Part shown: one piece after another, positions 1 through 6,785 of the stretch
How positions within the stretch are numbered: the first letter of the stretch is position 1
Layout: every line of letters begins with the position of its first letter
Assembly: GCA_938014915.1 (NCBI GenBank)
Contig: CALLQQ010000049.1
Coordinates: forward strand, 1-13,511
Direction: 5' to 3'
Origin: an uncultured Clostridia bacterium
GTDB taxonomy: Bacteria; Bacillota; Clostridia; Oscillospirales; Ruminococcaceae
DNA: 13,511 nucleotides
Notes under the pieces: model-generated
Database searches by the model: none
The model's input: the letters and a program-made list of their open reading frames with translations, nothing else
What the model was told of the DNA's origin: nothing
Translations under genes and position numbers: made by a program

Positions 1-135
1 CATCGGTGGTGGGGTTGGTTGATTTGCGAAGTTTCCCCCTTGATTTGGTGGTGGGGGTGGCTGATTTGCTCTATTCTCCCCTTGCATTGGTTGCGATGTT
101 CGTTGGTTGTTATCGCCATTGTTTTGATTATTCAT
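1..135 (-). CDS. Pro/Asn/Gln-rich protein, N-terminus only (runs off left edge)
   Basis: This is the first 45 codons of a minus-strand gene that continues beyond position 1. The start is ATG at 135-133, with a GGAGG ribosome binding site at 148-144 (8-base spacing) and a sigma-A promoter upstream. The visible protein is low complexity: an Asn/Gln-rich start, then two Pro runs each introduced by Ala-Asn-Gln-Pro, with no charged or hydrophobic segment yet. Similar flexible tails often precede membrane domains or zinc ribbons in small Firmicute envelope proteins, but that domain would lie outside the window, so the function is unknown. The reading frame is supported by promoter, binding site and start codon in correct register. 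Confidence 0.7.
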   Translation of the reverse strand, partial: MNNQNNGDNNQRTSQPMQGENRANQPPPPPNQGGNFANQPTPPPM

Positions 136-170
136 CGTATAATCCTCCATATGCAAATTTAGTCAATTTA

Positions 171-199
171 AATATACCACTTTTTTTATAGATAGTCAA
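171..199 (-). promoter_or_regulatory. sigma-A promoter of the Pro-rich protein gene
   Basis: Read on the minus strand, -35 TTGACT (199-194) and -10 TATATT (176-171) are separated by exactly 17 bases. Transcription would start near 164, giving a leader of about 30 bases before the ATG at 135. Confidence 0.7.
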
Positions 200-218
200 A
201 ACTTTTTTACATTCGCCG

Positions 219-713
219 TTAAAAATATTGCTTGTAGGTTTTATCACGTAATGCAACAGAAATGAATCCCATGACGGCAGTAGCAACGAGGGAAATAAGC
301 AATATGTAGTATGAAATATGAAAATCCACGGTAGCAAGCATACCCGTCTCATCTGCAACTTTTTTATCAATTCCTATCATCACAATTATCATTATAGCAA
401 GAGAAGCAATTGATGATAAGCCCGTCAATATGCCAAAAATGCGTGATATTCCTAATAACAATGCACATACAAGGGCAATCCCCGCTAGAATAATCGCCGC
501 TAATACGAGCGGACTTCCTTCTATTTTTTCGGGAATTTCATCAATATCGATGCCTATGTCGGGCATATCTACTGCCTTGCCTACTGCTAATTCGATCCCC
601 GTAAATTCGATTTCCATCATGTTAGAACATGATACCGAACATAGTGGTAAGAAAAACATTATTACCGCCACTAATGCGGTTATCTTGACTGCGATTTTAC
701 TAAATAGTTTCAT
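219..713 (-). CDS. small membrane protein with four hydrophobic segments, function unknown
   Basis: A 164-residue protein. The ATG at 713 is preceded by AAGGAG at 727-722, and a promoter lies upstream. Hydrophobic segments are seen at about residues 8-25, 67-89, 91-114 and 132-155. The first ends in a Cys-containing motif (LCSVSCS, residues 24-30), followed by a polar, acidic loop with an EFTGIELAVGK motif and many Asp/Glu residues up to about 65. I recall a similar layout, a hydrophobic helix ending in SVSCS and then a TGxELAxG motif, from uncharacterised Firmicute membrane proteins. The Cys could be a lipid attachment site, but the lipobox is imperfect. It is a single-gene unit downstream of the pgm terminator. 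No enzymatic motif is visible. Confidence 0.75.
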   Translation of the reverse strand: MKLFSKIAVKITALVAVIMFFLPLCSVSCSNMMEIEFTGIELAVGKAVDMPDIGIDIDEIPEKIEGSPLVLAAIILAGIALVCALLLGISRIFGILTGLSSIASLAIMIIVMIGIDKKVADETGMLATVDFHISYYILLISLVATAVMGFISVALRDKTYKQYF

Positions 714-742
714 TACTACAACTCCTTAATTGTATTGCCACC

Positions 743-771
743 ATTTTACCATTTTGTAAAACATATGTCAA
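743..771 (-). promoter_or_regulatory. sigma-A promoter of the membrane-protein gene
   Basis: On the minus strand, -35 TTGACA (771-766, consensus) and -10 TAAAAT (748-743) are separated by 17 bases, upstream of the start at 713. It lies just past the pgm terminator, so the gene is probably transcribed independently. Confidence 0.75.
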
Positions 772-778
772 GATTTGC

Positions 779-821
779 ACATAAAAACAAGCGGCCAGCT
801 ATGAGTGCTGCCGCTTGTTTT
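779..821 (-). terminator. intrinsic terminator of pgm
   Basis: A 12-bp perfect stem pairs 784-795 with 810-821. On the minus strand it ends in GCTTGTTTTTAT, so the U-tract serves the minus-strand pgm gene, whose stop is at 837-835. The loop has a further AGC/GCT pairing. Confidence 0.85.
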
Positions 822-834
822 GAATTAAATATTA

Positions 835-2550
835 TTAGAATCCTAGTATTTGTGAGAATTCACTTGAAATTTTCTTCTGTAAAGAATCCGCCTCTTCCAA
901 TGTTTCTCCCTTAGTTGTATAGTAGATCTTAATTTTCGGCTCTGTTCCCGACGGGCGAATAATCAATGATGCTCCACCCTCTAAATTAAAGCATAATACA
1001 TCGGATTTTGGTAATGTGATGGCACTTTTCTCGCCGCTGACCAGCGAAATTGATTGTGACTTAGCATAATCGTCAACCGACACTAATTTTAATCCTGCTA
1101 ACTTGTCCGGATATTGTTCACTCAGCATCTGCATAATTTCCGCCATGCGCTGCATTCCCGATGCGCCCTCGCAAGTATAACTTTCCTGTTTGTGGTTATA
1201 TGCGCCGTATTTCTCGTACATCTTATCCCTTGCCTCGATTAGGCTGGAATTATTGAGCCTGTAATGAGCCGCCATCTCGCATATTAACATCGATGCTACC
1301 ACTGCATCCTTATCACGCACATATGTGCCTGCAAGATACCCATAACTTTCTTCAAATCCGAAAATAAAGCGATCTTCCTCGCCCTTTTCTTCAAGAAGTC
1401 CTATTTGCTCACCGATGAATTTAAATCCAGTAAGAACATCAAGTAATTCTACCCCGTATTCCTGCGCCATACCTCTAACGATATCGGTAGAAACTATTGT
1501 TTTAACGGCTATCGGATTTTTTGGCATTGTGCCATGTAATACACGGTGCTTGGATATATATTCGAATAATAGTGCGCCAACTTCATTGCCGCTAAAGAGA
1601 ACGTAATCGTTACCATCTTTTACCGCTATGCCAACTCTATCACAATCTGGATCCGTCGCAAGGAGTAGGTCGGGTTTCTCTTTATACGATAGGTCAAGCC
1701 CCAATTGCAACGCTTCGGTAATTTCCGGATTTGGGAATGGGCAAGTGGTGAAATTCCCATCGGGCATTTCCTGCTCGGGTACAATGACAATATCTTTAAT
1801 TCCTACCCTGCTAAGAACTTCACGAACGGGTTTATTCCCCGTACCGTTGAGCGGTGTATAGACAATTTTGAGTCCGCTCGATGCAATGGCATCTTTATTT
1901 ATCGACTGTGCAATAACTTCCCCATAATAGGATTCAATAATATCGCCGCCGATATATGTAATTCGTCCCTTGCTAAACATTTCATCAAAATCCGCTACCT
2001 TAACATCGCTAAAGCAGTCAACTTCTTCAATTTTGCTTGTGACGATTTCAGCTGCTTCAAGTGTTATCTGGCATCCGTCATTGCCATATACTTTATAGCC
2101 GTTATATTTAGCTGGATTGTGGCTCGCCGTTACAACGATTCCTGCATCGCATTTTAACGCACGAACAGCATACGAGAGCATCGGTGTTGGCATCAGTTCA
2201 GAATATATATGCACTTTAATGCCGTTAGCCGATAGGACTTGCGCCGCCTCTTTAGCAAAAACATCTGACTTAATTCTACTATCATAAGCAATTGCTACTT
2301 CAGGATTATCAAAACTATCATTAATATAGTTTGCTAGTCCTTGGGTTGCCTTCCTGATAGTATATATGTTCAGCCTATTTGTTCCTGCGCCAAGCACGCC
2401 ACGCAATCCGCCCGTGCCGAATGCAAGTTCACGATAAAAACGCTCGAAAATTTCTTCGTCGTTCCCCTTGATTTCCTCAAGTTCCTTTTGTAAATCGGCA
2501 TCTTCAGTCGCTTTTTCTAACCATATATTATACTTTTGCATTTCAGTCAA
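835..2550 (-). CDS. pgcA: phosphoglucomutase/phosphomannomutase (alpha-D-phosphohexomutase family)
   Basis: A cytoplasmic enzyme expected to interconvert glucose-1-phosphate and glucose-6-phosphate (possibly also mannose phosphates), supplying sugar nucleotides for envelope polymers. All four family signatures are present: the phosphoserine loop TASHNP (Ser about 143), metal loop DPDCDR (about 300-305), sugar loop GFEESYG (about 398-404) and phosphate-binding RPSGTEP (about 532-538). The length of 571 residues fits the PgcA-type subgroup. I chose TTG at 2550 as start because GAGGTGAT lies 8 bases upstream; ATG at 2541 is 17 bases from it. Upstream in-frame ATG codons would add a hydrophobic stretch that overlaps the promoter, so they are unlikely. 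The gene has its own promoter and terminator. Substrate preference cannot be read from the sequence, and the symbol is by family resemblance. Confidence 0.93.
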   Translation of the reverse strand: MTEMQKYNIWLEKATEDADLQKELEEIKGNDEEIFERFYRELAFGTGGLRGVLGAGTNRLNIYTIRKATQGLANYINDSFDNPEVAIAYDSRIKSDVFAKEAAQVLSANGIKVHIYSELMPTPMLSYAVRALKCDAGIVVTASHNPAKYNGYKVYGNDGCQITLEAAEIVTSKIEEVDCFSDVKVADFDEMFSKGRITYIGGDIIESYYGEVIAQSINKDAIASSGLKIVYTPLNGTGNKPVREVLSRVGIKDIVIVPEQEMPDGNFTTCPFPNPEITEALQLGLDLSYKEKPDLLLATDPDCDRVGIAVKDGNDYVLFSGNEVGALLFEYISKHRVLHGTMPKNPIAVKTIVSTDIVRGMAQEYGVELLDVLTGFKFIGEQIGLLEEKGEEDRFIFGFEESYGYLAGTYVRDKDAVVASMLICEMAAHYRLNNSSLIEARDKMYEKYGAYNHKQESYTCEGASGMQRMAEIMQMLSEQYPDKLAGLKLVSVDDYAKSQSISLVSGEKSAITLPKSDVLCFNLEGGASLIIRPSGTEPKIKIYYTTKGETLEEADSLQKKISSEFSQILGF

Positions 2551-2587
2551 AATTATCACCTCTAAATAAATACTAAAAACACAGTTA

Positions 2588-2615
2588 ATTATAGCACATA
2601 AAAACAGAATTGCAA
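2588..2615 (-). promoter_or_regulatory. promoter of pgm with extended -10
   Basis: On the minus strand a consensus -10 TATAAT (2593-2588) is preceded by TGC, forming an extended -10. TTGCAA (2615-2610) is a partial -35 at 16 bases. The leader to the TTG start at 2550 is about 30 bases. Confidence 0.6.
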
Positions 2616-2639
2616 ATGTAGTAGCCAAAACTTTATAAT

Positions 2640-2741
2640 TTATACAAATAAACGACTCTTTTCATCCCGTGCCTCGGCAATTGCATCGACAATTCTCTTT
2701 CTTGCAAGATCCAATATGCGTCTTATCGGATAAAATAGCAA
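2640..2741 (-). other. possible short ORF or gene remnant (33 codons)
   Basis: Between pgm and rpmE the minus strand holds an open frame from TTG at 2741 to TAA at 2642-2640. Its product has a charged, coding-like composition (RRILDLARKRIVDAIAEARD in the middle) that would form an amphipathic helix. There is no properly spaced ribosome binding site: GGAAAG directly abuts the TTG, and a stop lies just upstream in frame. It may be the tail of a decayed gene, a very small protein, or chance. No homologue recognised. Confidence 0.25.
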
Positions 2742-2769
2742 CTTTCCTTAAAAAAATACTCTCCACCCC

Positions 2770-2798
2770 TTGAAATTCGTCGCTAGATATGTTATATT
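2770..2798 (+). promoter_or_regulatory. sigma-A promoter of rpmE
   Basis: -35 TTGAAA (2770-2775) and -10 TATATT (2793-2798) are spaced 17 bases apart. TG at 2790-2791 gives an extended -10. The predicted transcript start is near 2805, leaving a leader of about 65 bases. Confidence 0.75.
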
Positions 2799-2815
2799 TA
2801 ATTATTAGAAGTGCA

Positions 2816-2842
2816 TACATGCTAGCTGTCACTAGTATGGTA
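2816..2842 (+). promoter_or_regulatory. hairpin in the rpmE leader, candidate L31 autoregulatory element
   Basis: A stem pairs 2816-2825 with 2832-2842 (10 bp including one G-T pair and one bulged G) around a 6-base loop. It sits at the extreme 5' end of the predicted transcript, before the AGAGGTGA binding site at 2856-2863. It has no T-tract, so it is not a terminator. Leader motifs are known upstream of L31 genes in several phyla; whether this matches one is not established here. Confidence 0.4.
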
Positions 2843-2869
2843 CGAAATTTCGGAAAGAGGTGACTATTC

Positions 2870-3070
2870 TTGAGAGAAGGTATTCATCCAAATTATGAGC
2901 CTACCACGATTAAATGTGCGTGTGGCGAAGTTATTGAAACACGCTCAACTAAAAAAGATATTCGTGTTGAAATATGCTCCAAATGCCATCCATTCTTCAC
3001 CGGTAAGCAAAAGCTTGTCGATACTGGAGGACGTGTTGACAGATTTAAGAAGCGTTTTAATGTTGAGTAA
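2870..3070 (+). CDS. rpmE: 50S ribosomal protein L31, zinc-binding type
   Basis: A component of the large ribosomal subunit, on the central protuberance near the 30S bridge. The 66-residue length is typical. The start (MREGIHPNY) and the late SKCHPFFTGKQK segment are family hallmarks. Cys16, Cys18, Cys36 and Cys39 form the CxC...CxxC set of the zinc-containing form; the zinc-free paralogue lacks them. In Bacillus the zinc form is replaced under zinc starvation, but nothing here shows zinc control. The start is TTG at 2870, with AGAGGTGA at 2856-2863; no in-frame ATG lies at a suitable distance. The gene has a strong promoter, a hairpin leader and a downstream hairpin that may attenuate read-through into the next gene. 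Confidence 0.97.
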   Translation: MREGIHPNYEPTTIKCACGEVIETRSTKKDIRVEICSKCHPFFTGKQKLVDTGGRVDRFKKRFNVE

Positions 3071-3093
3071 AAACAACCACATTTATGCAAGCT

Positions 3094-3127
3094 AAAGCTC
3101 ACTTTTTCGGTGGGCTTTTGTGTTTTA
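3094..3127 (+). terminator. probable terminator/attenuator after rpmE
   Basis: A 9-bp stem (3094-3102 with 3110-3118, one G-T pair) is followed by an interrupted T-rich tract, TTTTGTGTTTT. It is weaker than the other terminators here. Since no clear promoter precedes the next gene, partial read-through is plausible. Confidence 0.6.
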
Positions 3128-3151
3128 CAAAGAAGAGTTAATTTTTGGGGG

Positions 3152-3781
3152 ATGATGCAAATTAAATACTTAACAATCAAATCACCGTCAAGTGATTCTT
3201 TCATTGAAAGAAGATCGGAATTTATCGGATATATCTCCCCCGCAACGACGGAAGATGAAGCTATCGCATTTATCAATAGCATCCGTGAAAAACATCGGAA
3301 GGCAACTCATAATGTGTATGCATATCTTCTTCGTGAGGGCAATGCTACACGATATTCCGACGATGGCGAACCACAAGGCACCGCAGGCGTCCCCGTATTA
3401 GATATATTGCAAAAAGAGGGTTTAATCGATGTTTGCTGCGTCGTCACAAGGTATTTCGGCGGCATTATGCTCGGCGGTGGCGGACTTGTTCGTGCATATT
3501 CCCATGCGGCGAAAATCGCCGTCGATTCTGCTAAAAAGATGTATATGTGTTACTGTGCCTTGCTGCAAATTGATGTTGACTATTCGCTATACGGGAAAGT
3601 GGAATATGCCCTATCCGATTTTGTAGTAAAAGTCGTTGATAGCACATTCGGCAGTGCGGTCAAGATTGAAATCCTCGTTGACTTAGAGCAGGAAGAATCC
3701 TTCACCGAACATATCATCAACATTACGAACGGTCAAGCTTCCATCGTCAAATTAGAAGAAAAGTATGCAGATATATTGTAG
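3152..3781 (+). CDS. yigZ: YigZ/IMPACT family protein (UPF0029)
   Basis: A 209-residue cytoplasmic protein of the YigZ family, related to the eukaryotic IMPACT translation regulator. The bacterial role is not firmly settled. The N-terminal IMPACT domain has the hallmark TRYSDDGEPQGTAG (residues about 66-79) and the family signature TRYFGGIMLGGGGLVRAYS (about 99-117). The C-terminal part (about 140-209) corresponds to the ferredoxin-like DUF1949 domain. The start is uncertain between adjacent ATGs at 3152 and 3155. AGAAGAG at 3131-3137 is rather far and the G-run at 3147-3151 too close, so translation may be inefficient. An ATG at 3110 overlaps the rpmE terminator and is unlikely. Confidence 0.9.
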   Translation: MMQIKYLTIKSPSSDSFIERRSEFIGYISPATTEDEAIAFINSIREKHRKATHNVYAYLLREGNATRYSDDGEPQGTAGVPVLDILQKEGLIDVCCVVTRYFGGIMLGGGGLVRAYSHAAKIAVDSAKKMYMCYCALLQIDVDYSLYGKVEYALSDFVVKVVDSTFGSAVKIEILVDLEQEESFTEHIINITNGQASIVKLEEKYADIL

Positions 3782-3936
3782 TATATTGTGCAACTATACA
3801 AAGTCACTCTATAATGAGGTTTTTCTCAGATAATAAAAGGGATTCTCATAGACTTCATAGTATATATAGTATAGAGAGTGTATTATAGTCGATTACTGTC
3901 GTGAATGCTTTTTATTTGGGAGGTATGGTGGATTAA
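3782..3936 (+). promoter_or_regulatory. dgt operon upstream region, promoter not clearly resolved
   Basis: This AT-rich gap should hold the promoter of the dgt-dnaG-rpoD unit. A consensus TATAAT lies at 3810-3815 with only a weak -35 (TTGTGC, 3786-3791, 18-base spacing). Other -10-like boxes occur in the AT tract 3860-3889 without matching -35 boxes. TTCTCA is repeated at 3823-3828 and 3843-3848. Ribosome binding candidates are GGGAGG (3918-3923) and GGTGG (3927-3931) before the ATG at 3937. Confidence 0.4.
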
Positions 3937-4935
3937 ATGACAATTAGAGAACAGGCAGAAATACTTGAACTTAGCATTCTTGATGATAATGCATCACTCA
4001 GTTCAAGGACGAAAGGACGAAAAATTCCCGAAAGAAAATGCGATATTCGCACCGAATATCAACGTGATAGGGATAGAATTATACATTGCAATGCTTTCCG
4101 ACGGCTCAAACATAAGACGCAAGTATTCCTGACGCCGATCGGCGACCACTATCGTACAAGGCTGACACATACCCTTGAAGTATCGCAGATAGCAAGAACA
4201 ATATCACGGGCACTTCGTCTTAATGAAGATTTAACTGAGGCAATAGCGCTCGGGCACGATCTCGGTCATACGCCATTCGGTCATTCGGGCGAAAGCGTAT
4301 TAGATGAAATGTGTGCCGATGTCGGCGGATTCAAGCACTATATTCAAAGTGTCAATGTTGTTGAGTATATCGAAAAAGATGGCAATGGGCTTAATCTCAC
4401 TCATGAAGTAATTGACGGTATTGCCAATCATACTGACGGTATTGCCTGCACGCTTGAGGGGAATGTCGTCCGCCTTTCCGACAAAATTGCATATATTAAT
4501 CACGATATTGAAGATGCCATTCGTGCTGGAATTATTAAGACTGAAGATTTACCCGCCTTGGCAATAGAAGTGCTAGGTTCTACAAAATCGCAGAGGATAA
4601 CGACTCTTGTAAAATCGATTATACATAATAGCAATGAAAGTATTAAAATGGGTAATGAAGTGAGGAAGGCACATGACGAATTAAGATGTTTCATGTTTGA
4701 AAACGTATACATTAATTCCGTTGCAAAATCGGAAGAGAAAAAAGCACAAGGAATAGTGCGGTTTTTATTCAATTACTTCTATAATGCACCGAAAAAACTC
4801 CCCTATCCATACAACGAATTCATCGATAAATACGGATTAAAAAGGGCGGTTAGCCATTATATCGCAGGAATGACAGATGGATATGCAATTGATTTCTATT
4901 CACAATTATGCATTCCCAAAGGGTGGAACGTCTAG
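3937..4935 (+). CDS. dgt: dGTPase-like HD-domain triphosphohydrolase
   Basis: A 332-residue HD-superfamily protein resembling dNTP triphosphohydrolases, which split dNTPs to deoxynucleosides and triphosphate in the cytoplasm. The metal site is intact: His78 in RLTHTLEV, the His107-Asp108 pair in the ALGHDLGHTPFGHSGE motif, and Asp182 in LSDKIAYINHD. The conserved CNAFRRLKHKTQVF segment lies near residue 51. It is shorter than the E. coli enzyme (about 500 residues) but typical of the Firmicute type. A dgt-like gene before dnaG is a recurrent Firmicute arrangement, linking dNTP control with replication priming. dnaG starts 17 bases after its stop. Actual substrate (dGTP or other dNTP) is unknown. 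Confidence 0.9.
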   Translation: MTIREQAEILELSILDDNASLSSRTKGRKIPERKCDIRTEYQRDRDRIIHCNAFRRLKHKTQVFLTPIGDHYRTRLTHTLEVSQIARTISRALRLNEDLTEAIALGHDLGHTPFGHSGESVLDEMCADVGGFKHYIQSVNVVEYIEKDGNGLNLTHEVIDGIANHTDGIACTLEGNVVRLSDKIAYINHDIEDAIRAGIIKTEDLPALAIEVLGSTKSQRITTLVKSIIHNSNESIKMGNEVRKAHDELRCFMFENVYINSVAKSEEKKAQGIVRFLFNYFYNAPKKLPYPYNEFIDKYGLKRAVSHYIAGMTDGYAIDFYSQLCIPKGWNV

Positions 4936-4952
4936 ATTTAAAGGAGGTTTAT

Positions 4953-6716
4953 ATGGCAATATCGGAAGATTTTATAGAACGATTAAAGCAATATAATGAT
5001 ATGCAGTCGACAATGTCGTCATATGTAAACCTTAAACGCAAAGGTAGCGGATATGTTTGCCTGTGCCCATTCCATTCGGAAAAAACCCCATCCTGTACCC
5101 TATTCCCCGAAACGCAGAGTTTTTACTGTTTTGGCTGCGGAGCAGGCGGCGACGTAATCACATTCATTATGAAAATTGAAAATCTAGAATATATGGAGGC
5201 ATTGAGGTTTTTAGCGCAAAAGGCAGGGCTGCCAATGCCGGAAGATGTCCGGAATGACGATACGGCAAAGCTAAAAATGCGTATTCTCGAAATTAACCGC
5301 AAATCGGCAAGGTTCTTTCATTCTCAATTATACTCCCCTGACGGCAAGGCGGGACTCGAATACTTACATAATCGTGGATTTTCTACAGATATTATAAAGA
5401 AGTTCGGCATCGGTTTCGCCGACAATTCTTGGGATAGTCTGAGAAATTATTTAAGGCGGCAAGGATATACTGAAGATGAATTAATCTCTGCATATTTAGT
5501 TTCAAGAGCGCGAACTGGCAATTTATACGATGCGTTCCGCAACCGAATAATCATTCCTATCATAGATTTACGTGGGAATGTGATAGGATTCGGCGGGCGG
5601 TTGCTAGATGGTGACGGTCCCAAATATCTAAATAGTGCGGACACACCTGTATTTAAGAAAAGCCGTAATCTGTTTTCGCTCAATTTTGCAAAATCGACAA
5701 AGACGAGGACGTTAATTCTAGCTGAAGGGTATATGGATGTAATTGCAATTTACAGCGCTGGCTTCCCCAATGTAGTCGCTACTCTTGGCACGGCATTGAC
5801 TAAAGAGCAGGCAAGGCTAATGGGGCAGTATTCTAATGAAGTAATCATCGCATATGACTCCGATAGTGCTGGACAAGCCGCAACACATAAGGCGATTAAT
5901 CTTCTAAATGAAGTTGGCGTTAATACTAGGATTATCAAAATGGGCTGCGCTAAAGATGCCGACGAAGTTATACGGAAAAATGGCGTAACTAGGTTTAAAT
6001 TACTTCTTGATAATGCTGATAACGCATTCGAATTTGAATTAAATAAGCAGAAAATTGGCCTTGATATAGGCTCGGATTCGGGCAAGGTAGAGTATTTAAA
6101 GCGATGCGTACCCATATTAGCCAATATGCCTAGCAGTATTGAAAGAGATGTCTATTCTTCAAGGATAGCGACTGAACTCGGCGTTTCAAAAGAGGCAATT
6201 CTCATTCAAGTCAACTCATTGATTAAAAGGAAGCGACGCAGTAGGCAGAAAAGAGAATTTAGAGAATTATTACCTAAATCAGGTGTTAGTAAGGATAAAA
6301 TCAATCCGCAGGCGGCGCATTATCCACTTGAGACAAAGGCGGAAGAAGGCATTATTGCATACGCATTCAAGAATCCCAATTCGATTGATTACATATTGTC
6401 GAAAATACGATTCGAGGACTTTGTTACCGATTTCAATCGAAAAGTGTTCCAATCTGTCGCAATAAAACTTCAAAATAATATGAATTTAAATCTTTCTTCA
6501 CTTGGTGGCGAATTTACCGCCGATGAAATGGGTAAAATATCAGGTATGTTAGCTAATTATAATGATGTTAACAATTCCCCTGAATTGCTATCAGATTATA
6601 TAGACACGCTGCTATCGCATAAAAATAGTATATCACGGGAGAGTGCCGCTAAAATGAGCGACAATGAACTAATCGAACTACAAAACAAATTAAAATCCCA
6701 GCAGAATCATGGATAA
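4953..6716 (+). CDS. dnaG: DNA primase
   Basis: Synthesises RNA primers at the replication fork, working with the replicative helicase. The 587-residue protein starts at ATG 4953, with AAGGAGG at 4941-4947. The CHC2 zinc finger is at residues 38-62 (Cys38, His41, Cys59, Cys62). The catalytic core follows, including YLNSADTPVFKKS (about 225-237). The TOPRIM motifs are EGYMDV (Glu258) and the metal-binding DSDSAG (Asp302, Asp304). The C-terminal part (about 445-587) begins AEEGIIAYAFKNP and resembles the helicase-binding domain. An in-frame ATG at 4908 would overlap dgt and lacks a good binding site. The gene sits between dgt and rpoD as in many Firmicutes, probably co-transcribed. Confidence 0.97.
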   Translation: MAISEDFIERLKQYNDMQSTMSSYVNLKRKGSGYVCLCPFHSEKTPSCTLFPETQSFYCFGCGAGGDVITFIMKIENLEYMEALRFLAQKAGLPMPEDVRNDDTAKLKMRILEINRKSARFFHSQLYSPDGKAGLEYLHNRGFSTDIIKKFGIGFADNSWDSLRNYLRRQGYTEDELISAYLVSRARTGNLYDAFRNRIIIPIIDLRGNVIGFGGRLLDGDGPKYLNSADTPVFKKSRNLFSLNFAKSTKTRTLILAEGYMDVIAIYSAGFPNVVATLGTALTKEQARLMGQYSNEVIIAYDSDSAGQAATHKAINLLNEVGVNTRIIKMGCAKDADEVIRKNGVTRFKLLLDNADNAFEFELNKQKIGLDIGSDSGKVEYLKRCVPILANMPSSIERDVYSSRIATELGVSKEAILIQVNSLIKRKRRSRQKREFRELLPKSGVSKDKINPQAAHYPLETKAEEGIIAYAFKNPNSIDYILSKIRFEDFVTDFNRKVFQSVAIKLQNNMNLNLSSLGGEFTADEMGKISGMLANYNDVNNSPELLSDYIDTLLSHKNSISRESAAKMSDNELIELQNKLKSQQNHG

Positions 6717-6729
6717 TATTTATCTTTTA

Positions 6730-6750
6730 ATAAGTATAAATTTTACTTAT
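6730..6750 (+). repeat. AT-rich inverted repeat between dnaG and rpoD
   Basis: ATAAGTA (6730-6736) is perfectly repeated in inverse as TACTTAT (6744-6750) around a 7-base loop. The stem is pure A/T except one G-C pair and lacks a T-tract, so it is a poor terminator. It could be an operator, an RNA processing site or chance. Confidence 0.45.
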
Positions 6751-6785
6751 AAATAACAGCAAACCAGAAAGATATGGTGAAAAAT

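Noticed and set aside
128..370. Minus-strand 80-codon frame overlapping the membrane-protein gene
   Set aside because: It overlaps two better-supported minus-strand genes in another frame and runs through their promoter and ribosome binding site.
1705..2157. Plus-strand 150-codon frame inside phosphoglucomutase
   Set aside because: It is the complement of a clearly conserved gene with intact motifs on the other strand; no ribosome binding site or family resemblance.
2551..2628. Hydrophobic N-terminal extension of phosphoglucomutase as a membrane anchor
   Set aside because: The extension covers the -10 box at 2588-2593 and the ribosome binding site, and the family is cytoplasmic.
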